Origin: JACJWR01 sp963752505
GTDB lineage: Bacteria > Actinomycetota > Actinomycetes > S36-B12 > UBA10799
Length of the DNA: 64,000 nt
Reading direction: 5' to 3'
Assembly (NCBI GenBank): GCA_963752505.1
Contig: CAVVYM010000003.1
Location: 225,189 to 289,188 of the forward strand
In this document: positions 37,746 through 46,729 of the stretch, piece by piece
Numbering within the stretch: position 1 is the first letter of the stretch
Layout: each line of letters opens with the position of its first letter
Notes under the pieces: generated by a model
Told to the model about the DNA's origin: nothing
Seen by the model: the letters and a program-made list of their open reading frames with translations, nothing else
Database searches by the model: none
Program-made: the position numbers and the translations under genes

Positions 37746-38489
37746 CTAGACGGCTGTTCCCAGGAGGGAACCGACACCGTAGGTGACGGCCATGGCCAGC
37801 GCGCCGCCGACGACATTGCGCGCTACTGCTCTGCCCCGTGGCGAGCCAGCCAACTGCGCGCTGGCGTAGCCGGTGATCGAGAGTGCGATGACGACGGCCA
37901 CGAAGGTGGCTGCGACGCGCACCCCGCTGGGTGTGAGCAGGATCGCCGCGAGCGGTAGCAGCGCGCCGACGGTGAATGACAGCAACGACGAGACCGCCGC
38001 CGCCCACGGGTTGACGTAGTCGCCAGGCTCGATCTTGAGTTCCTCGCGGGAGTGCGCGGCCAGGGCGTCCTTGGCAGTCAGCTCACCCGCGGCTGCCTCG
38101 GCCGTTGCGCGGCTGAGGCCGCGCGCTTCGAAGAGGCCGATGAGTTCTTCGAGCTCGCCAGCAGGATCATCCTGGAGTTCTTTGATCTCTTTGTCGACCG
38201 CGGCCGACTCGGTGTCGCGCTGCGAACTCACCGATACGTACTCGCCCGTGCCCATGCTCAGGGCACCTGCCACCAGGCCCGCGACGCCGGCGGTTGCGAT
38301 GGCGGACGTGGTGGTGGTGGCGCCTGCCACGCCCACCACCAGACCGGCGATGGAGACGATGCCGTCGTTGGCGCCCAGCACCGCGGCCCGAATCTTGTTG
38401 GCCCGCTCTCCGAGATCCCCGTGGGCATGTGCCTCACCGGGGTGGTCAAGCGGGTCGGGGGGTGTTGTCCCACCGCTGCGGCCGCTCAT
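37746..38489 (-). CDS. VIT1/CCC1 family iron/manganese transporter
   Basis: 247 residues. Starts after a His-containing N-terminus (PGEAHAHGDLGERANKIRAA), then VLGANDGIVSIAGLVVGVAG, SMGTGEYVSVSSQRDTE and an acidic cytoplasmic helical region (AAVDKEIKELQDDPAGELEE) that binds metal in VIT proteins, followed by three more helices. Eukaryotic VIT1 moves ferrous iron out of the cytosol; bacterial relatives export Fe/Mn. Pairing with a ZIP importer in one operon suggests metal homeostasis. Start ATG 38489. Confidence 0.9.
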   Translation of the reverse strand: MSGRSGGTTPPDPLDHPGEAHAHGDLGERANKIRAAVLGANDGIVSIAGLVVGVAGATTTTSAIATAGVAGLVAGALSMGTGEYVSVSSQRDTESAAVDKEIKELQDDPAGELEELIGLFEARGLSRATAEAAAGELTAKDALAAHSREELKIEPGDYVNPWAAAVSSLLSFTVGALLPLAAILLTPSGVRVAATFVAVVIALSITGYASAQLAGSPRGRAVARNVVGGALAMAVTYGVGSLLGTAV

Positions 38490-38547
38490 GGCCACCAGCG
38501 TAGAGGTCCACTGGCGTGCGGTGGAACAACACCTCTCCGGGGGTGAG

Positions 38548-39171
38548 TCAGCTCTCGGTGGACGGGGTTTCGTTCTGCTCCCGCTCAGCCATGCGCTGTT
38601 CCATCTCGGCCCGGCGCTCGTCCATACGCTGCTCGAACTCAGCAGCATCCTCGGGCGACATGGCGCCGACCATCTTCGCCGTGGCAGCGTCGCCGTCGAC
38701 AGCGCCCGCAACTACGGCTTGGTAGCCGACGGCGATGTCGGCGACCGTGCTGGAGTCACCGGGGCCGACGTGGATCTTGGTGTCAGCGGTGATGACGTAG
38801 GTCTGCGTGAAGCCGTCGCTCGCCCGCACCGTGATGGAGGTGTCGGATACTTCGGTCACCTCGCCACGAACTGCTCGGATCTGCTCGGTAGCGCCGTCCT
38901 CGTTCTCCACGGTCGCTTCACCGTGCAGCATCTCGCCTTCGGGGCCGCCCATCAACCCAGCCAGGGCACCGGGGCCGCCCCGGCCACCCGGACCACCGTG
39001 GCCGCCCGGTCCGCCCATGGCGCCGCCGCGCTCGGACATCGTGGTGTCGGGCCCTGCGGTGGGGGAGTCGTCAGCGGCGAAGGCGACGCCGGTGAGGATG
39101 GAGGCGCCCAATGCGCCTGCGCCGACAAGTGCTGCGGCCTTCGCGAACCGGGCGCCAGAACTCGTGTTCAT
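38548..39171 (-). CDS. Secreted DUF5666-like protein with Gly/Pro-rich segment
   Basis: 207 residues with a signal peptide (AAALVGAGALGASILTGVAFA, cleavage after AFA). A low-complexity stretch of Gly, Pro and His (GGPGGHGGPGGRGGPG) is followed by an OB-like beta domain with IRAVRGEVTEVSDTSITVRA, as in DUF5666 proteins, and a C-terminal charged helix rich in Glu/Arg/Met. Function unknown. GAAGGA lies nine bases before the ATG. A consensus -35 TTGACA lies on this strand at 39266-39261, but no matching -10 is evident. Confidence 0.65.
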   Translation of the reverse strand: MNTSSGARFAKAAALVGAGALGASILTGVAFAADDSPTAGPDTTMSERGGAMGGPGGHGGPGGRGGPGALAGLMGGPEGEMLHGEATVENEDGATEQIRAVRGEVTEVSDTSITVRASDGFTQTYVITADTKIHVGPGDSSTVADIAVGYQAVVAGAVDGDAATAKMVGAMSPEDAAEFEQRMDERRAEMEQRMAEREQNETPSTES

Positions 39172-39365
39172 GTGCGGTTGTCCTTCACTTCCGAGGAGGC
39201 CCATCGGTTTGTGGGTTGGCCCCACACTCACACCGTTGTGTGTGATCTGAATGTGTTGGCTGTCAACGGAATGTAAGGGGCGGAGGAGCTGCACCGACCG
39301 GCCTGCGCCACGCCGTCGGCACCGCAGTGGGCACGTGCTTCCCGGCTGTGCCATGATGTGCAGCC

Positions 39366-39458
39366 ATGAGCACAGTCGCCACCGAAATCGCGGCCACGGG
39401 CATCGCCCCGTCGGCCGTTTTCGTGTGTGCGCTGTGTGTCTGCTGCTGTTGCGCCTGA
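39366..39458 (+). CDS. Polycysteine leader peptide upstream of the sulfur-assimilation operon
   Basis: 30 residues, too short for ordinary gene finding. It begins MSTVATEIAATGIAPS and ends AVFVCALCVCCCCA: six of the last ten residues are Cys, four of them consecutive, in a window where cysteine is otherwise rare. It is the only open frame between the DUF5666 gene and sir and has no Shine-Dalgarno, so a leaderless transcript starting at or near its ATG is likely; a CATGAT at 39352-39357 could be the -10 element. Leaderless polycysteine short ORFs in front of sulfur genes are known in mycobacteria as cysteine-responsive attenuators: ribosomes stall on Cys codons when cysteine is scarce and the downstream operon is then expressed. 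Confidence 0.8.
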   Translation: MSTVATEIAATGIAPSAVFVCALCVCCCCA

Positions 39459-39546
39459 CGTCGCCGCCCACCCTGGACGCGCGGACGCCGAGGCGCCGCG
39501 CAGTCACTCGTGCGCGGGCTCACCAGCGGTACTCTCGGCAACCGCC

Positions 39547-39572
39547 GTCCTCTCCCTTGAGTCGAAGAGGAC
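39547..39572 (+). promoter_or_regulatory. Hairpin sequestering the sir Shine-Dalgarno, probable attenuator
   Basis: GTCCTCT (39547-39553) and AGAGGAC (39566-39572) are exact inverse complements around a 12-base loop. The right arm contains AGAGGA, the only Shine-Dalgarno candidate for the sir start ATG at 39582. When folded, ribosome entry on sir is blocked. It lies about 90 bases after the stop of the polycysteine leader, so leader translation or stalling could change this fold. No T-run follows, which favours control of translation over transcription termination. Confidence 0.65.
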
Positions 39573-39581
39573 ACAACCCGA

Positions 39582-41311
39582 ATGCAAGCCTTCACCCCGG
39601 CTGATTCTGCTCAGCCAGAAGTTGCCAGTACATCCACCGTGGCCGCAACCGCGCGCCGTGCTGCCCGTGCCCGCAAGCCGCGCGACGAGGGCCAGTGGGC
39701 GCTGGGATCAACCGCACCGCTGAACGAGAACGAGGTGTTCAAGGCTGCCGACGGCGGCTTGAACGTGCGCCATCGCATCGAGACCGTCTACGCGAAGGAG
39801 GGTTTCGCGTCGATACCGGCAGACGACCTGCGCGGCCGCTTCCGCTGGTGGGGGCTCTACACCCAGCGCAAGCCGGGGATTCCAGGTGGCAAGACCGCCT
39901 CGCTGGCACCGGAGGAACTCGACGATGAGTTCTTCATGCTGCGCATCCGTAGCGATGGCGGTGCGCTCACGAGCGAACAACTGCGCGTGATCGCCGCGAT
40001 CTCGGCCGAGTTCGGGCGTGGGCTGGCCGACATCACCGACCGGCAGAACATCCAACTGCACTGGATCGACGTGCGCGACATGCCGCAGATCTGGCGCCGG
40101 CTCGACGCAGTGGGCCTCGGAACCACCGAGGCTTGCGGCGACACGCCGCGGGTGGTGCTCGGCTCGCCGTTGGCCGGGGTGGCCGAGGACGAGATCATCG
40201 ACGGTACGCCGGTGATCCACGACATCGTGCGGCGCTTCGTGGGCGATCCCGCGTTCGCCAATCTGCCGCGCAAGTTCAAGTCAGCCGTCTCCGGATCCCC
40301 GCGCCAGGACGTAGCCCACGAAATCAACGACCTCTCCCTCCTCGGTGTCGAGCACCCCGAGTACGGTCCTGGATTCGACATCTGGGTGGGTGGCGGGCTC
40401 TCGACGAACCCGATGCTGGCTCAGCGCCTGGGCGCTTGGGTGGCCGTCGAGGATGCGGCGGACGTCTACGGCGCCGTCATCTCGCTCTTTCGTGACTAGG
40501 CTACCGAAGGTTGCGGGCCAAGGCTCGGTTGAAGTTCCTGGTGAAGGACTGGGGCGTGGCCAGGTTTCGGCAGGTGCTCGAGGAGGAGTATCTCGGGCGA
40601 CCGCTGTTGGACGGGCCAGCTCCCACGCCGCCGCCGGCCGGGGAACGCGACCACATCGGCGTGCACCGCCAGCGCGATGGTCGCGTCTATGTCGGGGCGG
40701 CCACCACTGTGGGACGAACCAACGCCGAGACGCTCGCCAGACTTGCGGACCTCGCCGATGAGCACGGCCGGGGACGCCTACGGCTGACCTGCTGGCAGAA
40801 CCTCGTGCTGCTCGACATCGATCCGGCGGCGAGCGCGGCGGTGGCGGCGGAACTGGACGACCTGGGTTTGCGCACCGCACCCACTCCCTTCCGCCGCTCG
40901 GCCATGGCTTGCACTGGCATTGAATTCTGCAAATTGGCCATCTCCGAGACCAAGGCACGCACCGCGGAGTTGGTCGGACACCTCGAGGAGGCCCTGCCGG
41001 ACTTCACCTCGCCCATCGCGATCCACGTCAATGGCTGCCCCAACTCGTGCGCCCGATTCCAGGTTGCCGACATCGGGTTCAAGGGGGTGCTCGCCGAACA
41101 CGACGGGGAACAAGTCGAGGGGTTCCAGGTGCACCTCGGTGGGTCACTGGGGCAGGAGGCGTCGTTTGGCCGATCCCCGCGCGGCCTGCGGTTGGCAGGC
41201 AGCGAGGTCCCCGCCTACGTCGAGCGGGTGCTGAGCCGCTTCGCCGACACCGGCGATGGTCGCAGCTTCGCCGAGTGGGCGGTCGAGACCGACGAGGAGA
41301 ACCTGCGATGA
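39582..41311 (+). CDS. sir: Ferredoxin-dependent sulfite reductase (NirA/SirA type), one apparent frameshift
   Basis: About 576 residues when joined. Reduces sulfite to sulfide with six electrons from ferredoxin, using siroheme coupled to a 4Fe-4S cluster. The cluster ligands are in CTGIEFCKLAISETK and NGCPNSCARFQ. Substrate-side sequences include GRFRWWGLYTQRKPG, FFMLRIRSDGG, LADITDRQNIQLHW and TTEACGDTPR. The nitrite and sulfite enzymes look alike; neighbouring cysH makes sulfite the likely substrate, and sirA-cysH-chelatase is the mycobacterial order. At about 40498 one base is missing: SLFRD stops, but adding a base gives FRDYGYRRLRAKARLKFLV. The stop overlaps the cysH ATG. Confidence 0.93.
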
Positions 41312-42016
41312 GCGCGCCTGCTGAACCGCGAGCAGATCGAGGAGTTGGCCGCGGAAGGTGCCCGGCGATTCGGGCCGCAGACCCACCCCGAAGAAGTGCT
41401 GGTGTGGGCGGCCGAGCACGTCGGTGCATCACGTTTGGCCGTGGCGACGTCGTTCGCCGACACGGTGCTGACGCATCTCGCCGCGCGGGCCCTGCCCGGA
41501 GTGGATGTGCTGTTCGTCGATACGGGGTACCACTTCGCCGAGACGCTCGGTCTGCGCGATGCCGTCGCCGACGTCTACGACGTCACCGTCCGCACGTTGC
41601 TGCCGTTGACCACCGTCGCGGAGCAGGATGCGGCAGTGGGTGCAGAGCTGTTCGCGCGTGATCCCGACAAGTGCTGCGCCATGCGCAAGGTGGCGCCCTT
41701 CTCCGCCGCGCTGGTGGGGTACTCGGCATGGGCGTCTGGCTTGCGCCGCGACGATCACAACGACCGGGCACAGGTGGAGTTGGTGAGCGTGGATCCGCGC
41801 CGCGACATGCTCAAACTCAACCCGTTGGCCCATTGGACGCAAGAGCACGTGGACGCCTACACGGTCGAGCATTCGCTGCTGGTCAATCCGTTGCGCGAAC
41901 TCGACTACGTCTCGGTGGGGTGCGCGCCCTGCACGCGGCCGGTCGCCGAGGGCGAGGATCCGCGGGCTGGCAGGTGGGCTGGCTTTGGCAAAGTCGAGTG
42001 CGGGATCCACGCATGA
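41308..42016 (+). CDS. cysH: Assimilatory adenylyl-sulfate (APS) reductase CysH, possible frameshift at the N-terminus
   Basis: About 235 residues. The 4Fe-4S ligands (KCCAMRKVAPF and VGCAPCTRP) and the active-site C-terminal ECGIHA identify the APS-type reductase that makes sulfite with thioredoxin as donor; SFADTVLTHLAAR, FVDTGYHFAETL and PLAHWTQEHVDAY are further family sequences. The natural start is ATG 41308, overlapping the sir stop (ATGA), but that frame is not that of the domain: removing one C near 41317 gives MSALLNREQIEELAAEGARRF. Without the correction the domain can only start at TTG 41345. Confidence 0.92.
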
Positions 42017-43338
42017 GAGCCGCGACGAAGGTGGTGCAACCCTCCCAACGTGCAGCGGAGTCAACCCGCCTACCGGTGTTCCTGGACTTGCGGGGGCGCC
42101 GGGTCGTGCTGGTCGGCGGGGGCGAGGTCGCACTGCGCAAGCTGCGCGATCTGCTCGCCGCGGGTGCCTGCCCCGTCGTGGTGGCGCCCCACGCCAGCAC
42201 GGCAGTGGCGGAGTTGGCCGCGGCCGGGGTCATTGTCTGGCAGGCGCGCGACTACGAAAGCGGTGACCTCGACGGGGCGTGGTTCGCGGTGGCGGCGACG
42301 GACGATCCGCGGGTGAACGCACGCGTGGTCGCCGAAGCCGAGGCAGGCCGCATCTGGTCGATTCACGCCTCGCAGGCAGGTGCATCGCCGGCCTGGGGTG
42401 CGGTGCAGGTGCGCGCCGAGGACGGGGTGACCGTGGCTGTCAGCGGCGGAGGCGATCCCCGCCGGGCGCAAGCAGTCGCGGGGGCGATCCGTGACCTGGC
42501 CGACGAGGGTGGCCTGCCGCAGCGGCGAGAGCGGTCCCGGGAGGTCGGTCGGGTCTATCTGGTCGGTGGCGGACCCGGCCACGAGGATTTGCTGACGGTG
42601 CGGGCGCGACGCCTGCTGTCGGTGGCCGACGTGGTCGTGATGGATCGCCTGGCACCGTGGCCGGCGCTCACGAATCTGCCCGCCGATGTCGAGGTGATCA
42701 ACGTCGGGAAGGCTCCTGGGCGCCACCTCATGGCCCAGGGCGACATCAACCGTCTGCTGGTGGATCGGGCGCTCGCCGGGAAAGTCGTCGTCCGGCTCAA
42801 GGGCGGGGATCCCTTCGTGCTCGGTCGTGGCGGTGAGGAGGCGCTCGCCTGCGTGGCTGCCGGTGTGCCCGTGGCGGTGGTGCCGGGTGTGACCTCGGCC
42901 ATCTCGGTGCCAGCCGCGGCTGGGATTCCAGTGACCCACCGCGGGGTGGCGGCGTCGTTCGCAATGGTGTCGGCCCATTCGGCCGAGGAGGTCCTGGACC
43001 GCACCCGCGAGCTATCCGACGACACCACCCTGGTGCTGCTCATGGGGGTGAAGACGCTGCCGGCAGTGGCGTCCGGTCTGATGGCCGCCGGGCGTGCCGA
43101 AACGACGCCGGTCGCGATTGTGGAACGCGGCTGGCAACCGGGTCAGCGCACGACGGTGGGCACCTTGGCAGATATCGCGGAGCGCGCTGCGGCGATTGGT
43201 GTGCAGTCGCCCGCGGTGGTGGTGGTCGGGGATGTCGTCAACGTCGGCCAACAACTCGCGACGGCCGCAGCCGGTGCCGCGCACTCGTCGGTGCGGATTG
43301 ACGAACACCAACCAAAGCGATACCAGGAGGAATCGTGA
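42013..43338 (+). CDS. cysG: Siroheme synthase: precorrin-2 dehydrogenase/chelatase fused to uroporphyrinogen-III methyltransferase
   Basis: 441 residues. Residues about 20-165 are the NAD-dependent precorrin-2 dehydrogenase (GRRVVLVGGGEVALRKLRDL, VAATDDPRVNARV, SGGGDPRRAQAVAG). Residues about 180-425 are SUMT with all SAM motifs intact: VYLVGGGPGHEDLLTVRA, VRLKGGDPFVLGRGGEEAL, VVPGVTSAISVPAAAGIPV and THRGVAASF. It makes siroheme precursor from uroporphyrinogen III for the sulfite reductase of the same operon. The ATG overlaps the cysH stop (ATGA), the end overlaps the chelatase start (GTGA). Confidence 0.95.
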   Translation: MRAATKVVQPSQRAAESTRLPVFLDLRGRRVVLVGGGEVALRKLRDLLAAGACPVVVAPHASTAVAELAAAGVIVWQARDYESGDLDGAWFAVAATDDPRVNARVVAEAEAGRIWSIHASQAGASPAWGAVQVRAEDGVTVAVSGGGDPRRAQAVAGAIRDLADEGGLPQRRERSREVGRVYLVGGGPGHEDLLTVRARRLLSVADVVVMDRLAPWPALTNLPADVEVINVGKAPGRHLMAQGDINRLLVDRALAGKVVVRLKGGDPFVLGRGGEEALACVAAGVPVAVVPGVTSAISVPAAAGIPVTHRGVAASFAMVSAHSAEEVLDRTRELSDDTTLVLLMGVKTLPAVASGLMAAGRAETTPVAIVERGWQPGQRTTVGTLADIAERAAAIGVQSPAVVVVGDVVNVGQQLATAAAGAAHSSVRIDEHQPKRYQEES

Positions 43339-44108
43339 TCGTTGTACTCGCCCACGGCAGTCCCGACCCGCGGCATGCCGCGGGTGTGGAGAAGCTCGTC
43401 GCCGGCATGGCGCGCCTCCTTGGCGGTGTGGCGGTGACCCACGCCTACCTGCAGCACCACGGACCGCACCTCGCATCCGCGGCGTCGACGATCCCGGTCG
43501 CGCCGCACGGGGCACTCGCGACCACCGAGACGGTCTGGGTGCTACCGCTGCTGCTCAGCGAGGGTGTTCACGTGACCCACGACGTGCCGGAGCTCCTCGT
43601 CGAAGCCACATTGGCGCGCCCCGACCTCGACTGGCGGCTGCTCCCGGCGTTGCCACCGCAGACCCTCGCGCTCGCTGTGCTCTCGATGCTGGCTCAGGCA
43701 GCCGACGGCGCATCCGCCGCCAGCCGACTCCGAGGCGTTGTGGGTGTGGTGGCTGGCTCATCTCGAGCGGGTGCGCTGACTGGCTTCGAGGCCTTGGCCT
43801 CGTCACTCCGAGTGGCGGGCGTGGAGATGGTGGTGGCCAATGGCCCGGCACACATCTCGGCCGCCCGGGACCTACTGGTCGACGTTGGCGCTGACCAGGT
43901 CACGGTCCTGCCGCTGATGTTCGCAGACGGATTCCTCGCGGATCGCGCTGCTCGACGTGCCACTGATGAAGGCCTGCGAATACTCCCACCGGTAGGTGAG
44001 TCCGTTGCGTGCATCGAAGCCTTGGCCAGTTGGGTAGCGGCACACGTGAGTCACGCCACCGCAATCGAACCGCGCGGTGTCGCTGTGGAGGTCGATGTCG
44101 CACCCTAG
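43335..44108 (+). CDS. CbiX-type sirohydrochlorin ferrochelatase
   Basis: 257 residues built from two similar halves, each with the chelatase fold. The first begins VVLAHGSPDPRHAAGVEKLV (metal-binding His) and has WVLPLLLSEGVHVTHDVPEL; the second VVGVVAGSSRAGALTGFE and VTVLPLMFADGFLADRA. It inserts iron into sirohydrochlorin to finish siroheme. AGGAGG lies four bases before GTG 43335. A similar gene follows cysH in mycobacteria. It is the last gene of the sulfur operon; the next gene overlaps its end. Confidence 0.88.
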   Translation: MIVVLAHGSPDPRHAAGVEKLVAGMARLLGGVAVTHAYLQHHGPHLASAASTIPVAPHGALATTETVWVLPLLLSEGVHVTHDVPELLVEATLARPDLDWRLLPALPPQTLALAVLSMLAQAADGASAASRLRGVVGVVAGSSRAGALTGFEALASSLRVAGVEMVVANGPAHISAARDLLVDVGADQVTVLPLMFADGFLADRAARRATDEGLRILPPVGESVACIEALASWVAAHVSHATAIEPRGVAVEVDVAP

Positions 44109-44814
44109 TGGGGTGGGTAGATTCACGGACCGAATCAGCAGAGAGGCGGTGGCGCTCGGCGCCGCCGTCGTGCTGGTCGGCGGTTTGATGCTCATCGGAC
44201 AGCAGTCGGTGACGTCGGAAGGTTCGTCGACGCCCACCCCGAGTGCGTCCACCACTGTTCGCGACCCCCGCGCGAATACCGTGGTGGCGGTGAACTCCGC
44301 AGCGCCGGCAAGTGCCGAGGCGGCCTGGAACGCCACTGCCCTGCGCACGCTGCCGGGTTCGCTGATCGTGGTCCCGCCCGCGTCAGCCACCGAATGCAGC
44401 GATGTCGAGGTCGACGCCGCCGTTGCCGGGCCAGCCATCAAGACGACGGCTGAGTGCTCCGCGAGCGACCCCTACCGCACTGGAAACGCGCACGCCTCCT
44501 TGCGCCAGGCAGTCGACGTCACGCAAGGCCGGTTGGGGTCGCTGGTGCTGCTGGGCGAGGGTTGGACGGAGCAGTCGCCGGTGCCCTTGGATCCCGCGTT
44601 GTTGAATGACCCCATGGCTGTCGCCATTGCCCTCCAGTATGCGGAAACAGCGGGCACCCTGCCTGACATGGAAGGCGTCGACGTGGTGATCGCGGGGCCG
44701 CCGCCCTCGCCGGAAATGCGTCGAATCTGGGATGCCTACCTGGAAGCGGCTGGCGCGGCGTCGGTGGAGTGGGCCACGAGCTGGGCCGCAGCTAGCGCCG
44801 AGCCCGACAAGTGA
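44095..44814 (+). CDS. Single-span membrane-anchored protein with extracytoplasmic domain, unknown
   Basis: 239 residues. One membrane helix near residues 20-40 (EAVALGAAVVLVGGLMLIG), a Ser/Thr-rich linker, then an outside domain of about 180 residues with LRTLPGSLIVVPPASATECS and LGSLVLLGEGWTEQSPVPLD. Two Cys (in TECSDVEV and TAECSASD) may form a disulfide. No family recognised. Start ATG 44095 with GGAGGT close upstream; it overlaps the chelatase gene by 14 bases. Confidence 0.6.
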   Translation: MSHPSGVGRFTDRISREAVALGAAVVLVGGLMLIGQQSVTSEGSSTPTPSASTTVRDPRANTVVAVNSAAPASAEAAWNATALRTLPGSLIVVPPASATECSDVEVDAAVAGPAIKTTAECSASDPYRTGNAHASLRQAVDVTQGRLGSLVLLGEGWTEQSPVPLDPALLNDPMAVAIALQYAETAGTLPDMEGVDVVIAGPPPSPEMRRIWDAYLEAAGAASVEWATSWAAASAEPDK

Positions 44815-44818
44815 TTCG

Positions 44819-46132
44819 CTAGGGGCGTCCGCACGGCAGGACCGTGAGACTCCGCACCGCCGAGTCGATCATCTGTTGGCGCTTGCCCTCGTCGGCACCT
44901 ACCCAATTGCCCAGGGCGGTGACGGAGCCCCAGTAGTCGTTGGCTCCTGAGACGAGCGCGAGGTCGGCGCCCGCCGAGATCGCACTGACCACCGCGTCCG
45001 GCACGGAGAGGCGATCCGTGATGGCCCTCATCCCTGAGAGGTCGTCGGTGATCACCGGTCCGGTGAACCCGGTGGTCTCGCGGAGCGCCTGATAGGCGGC
45101 GGGATCGACCGAGGTCGGCGTCTGGGGGTCGAACGATAGGCCCGGCACCACGAGGTGACCCATCATCACCATCCACGGTCCAGGTCGGGCGAGCAACTCG
45201 GTGTAGATGGGGACGTCGCGCTCGCGCAGTACGTCCCACCCCTCCGTGGTGGCGAGTTGGATGTGCGAATCGCCATTGGCCGAGCCGTGGCCCGGGAAAT
45301 GCTTGATAACCGGCAGCACGCCGTTGTCGCGCAGCCCGTCGGCGAATGCACCCGCGTAGGTGGTGACGGTGGCAGCGTCGCTGCCGTACGACCGGGGCCC
45401 CACGATGGGGCTGCCGAGGTCAAGGTCCACCAGCGGGGCGAAGTCGACGTTGATCCCGTAGTAACGCATGGCACCTGCGCGGTCGGCCGCCATGGCGCGC
45501 ACCTGCTCGGGGCTCATGGTCGCGGCTTGTTCGCGCGGTGAGGGCATCGCGCCGATCAGACCTGCGTGGTCGGAGACTTGGCCGCCTTCGTAGTCCACCG
45601 CAACGAACGGTTGGGGCGTCGTGGGGAAGGCGGGGTTGTCGGTGCGGAAGTAGCCAGCGTTGAGGCCGGTGGAACCGTCGGGGAGGAAGACCCCGCTCGT
45701 GCCCGGCGACAGCCAGTTCGGCCACCCGCCGGCCGCGTTGAACCCCGGGACCACGAGGTACTGGGCTAGTTGCTCGTTCGTCCAAGTCGCAGGGTTGGGG
45801 CAGCCCACGGGGACGATGAGCGGTGACTGTGCTGGGTTGCCCGTTGCCGGAGCAGCGCCGGCTCCGGGATCAACCTCGCCACCGGGGGCAGGCGCGGCGG
45901 GCGCGGCCGGTTCTGCCGCCGCGGCCGGTTCTGCCGCCGCGGTGGGGGAGAGATCGTCTCCGGCGTTCTGGTTTCCCACGACGAATCCGGCCGCTAGCGC
46001 GATGGCACACAATCCTGCCCCCACCGCCATGAGTGGCTTCATTCGCGCATCCCTTGTCTTGTCAGCCATGCCCCACAGAACCCGTGGTCGCGCGTCGTTG
46101 GGCGCGTCCTTAGCGGTCGTGGTCAGTGGCAT
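44819..46132 (-). CDS. Glycoside hydrolase family 3, beta-N-acetylhexosaminidase-like (NagZ type), exported
   Basis: 437 residues. An N-terminal membrane anchor or signal (MKPLMAVGAGLCAIALAAGF) is followed by an Ala/Pro linker containing a short tandem repeat (AAAEPAAAAEPAAP), then the GH3 barrel: FVAVDYEGGQVS, IKHFPGHGSANGDSH (catalytic-loop Asp-His dyad) and VITDDLSGMRAI (nucleophile Asp), with GADLALVSG. These enzymes remove N-acetylglucosamine from muropeptides; the external location fits cell-wall turnover in actinobacteria. The true start may be ATG 46069 (MADKTRDARMK), which gives a more usual export signal. Confidence 0.85.
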   Translation of the reverse strand: MPLTTTAKDAPNDARPRVLWGMADKTRDARMKPLMAVGAGLCAIALAAGFVVGNQNAGDDLSPTAAAEPAAAAEPAAPAAPAPGGEVDPGAGAAPATGNPAQSPLIVPVGCPNPATWTNEQLAQYLVVPGFNAAGGWPNWLSPGTSGVFLPDGSTGLNAGYFRTDNPAFPTTPQPFVAVDYEGGQVSDHAGLIGAMPSPREQAATMSPEQVRAMAADRAGAMRYYGINVDFAPLVDLDLGSPIVGPRSYGSDAATVTTYAGAFADGLRDNGVLPVIKHFPGHGSANGDSHIQLATTEGWDVLRERDVPIYTELLARPGPWMVMMGHLVVPGLSFDPQTPTSVDPAAYQALRETTGFTGPVITDDLSGMRAITDRLSVPDAVVSAISAGADLALVSGANDYWGSVTALGNWVGADEGKRQQMIDSAVRSLTVLPCGRP

Positions 46133-46264
46133 TGTCCCAGTATCGCGGCAAACGCAGTGACTGGCCTCAAGGCCCGCCGAGCAACTGTGACGTGTCTAAC
46201 GCCGTGCGCTCACTGGCTCGCAACGGCTGTCGTGCGGCGGCGGCTCGTGGCTTCGGCGGGATCG

Positions 46265-46729
46265 CTAGCCGCCAGCCGGCGGCGTTGTGAGGAGGTCCGA
46301 GGCCAGCCTGCGCCCGACCTCCATTTCCGGCTCGATGATGTTCGTGACACCTACTTGGCGCAGAATCCTGGCGTGCTCAGTGCTGAGGGCCTTCGCCCAC
46401 AGGGTCGGAATCCCGAAGTCGACCAAGTGGGATGCCGTCAGGATGCTGGCCTCCAGATTCGAGCCGATCCCGAGCACCACGCGGTCGAAGTCTGGAATCG
46501 CCAACTGTTTGAGCGCGTCCTGGGATGTGGAATCGGCACGGGCCACGAAGGTGAGGTGGTCGGCCAACTGTGCGACCAGGTTGGGGTCGTTGTCGATGCC
46601 GAGCACCTCCACCCCACTCTCTTCGAGGTGCAGGGCGACCGAACTTCCGAAGCGGCCCAGACCGATCACCGCTGCCGAATTGCCGGAGGCAATCCGGGAT
46701 GGGAGTCGATGCGCCGTTGACTTAGCCAA
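46265..46729 (-). CDS. trkA: Trk/Ktr potassium-uptake regulatory subunit, RCK N-domain only
   Basis: 154 residues. Rossmann nucleotide-binding RCK_N domain: AAVIGLGRFGSSVALHL, GIDNDPNLVAQLADHL, FVARADSTSQDALKQL and VTNIIEPEMEVGRRLASDLL. The TrkA-C domain normally found after this point is absent; the frame ends with LTTPPAGG and I find no continuation in the other frames. The start overlaps the trkH stop by eight bases, so it is the regulatory partner of that channel, gating by bound nucleotide. Confidence 0.85.
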   Translation of the reverse strand: MAKSTAHRLPSRIASGNSAAVIGLGRFGSSVALHLEESGVEVLGIDNDPNLVAQLADHLTFVARADSTSQDALKQLAIPDFDRVVLGIGSNLEASILTASHLVDFGIPTLWAKALSTEHARILRQVGVTNIIEPEMEVGRRLASDLLTTPPAGG

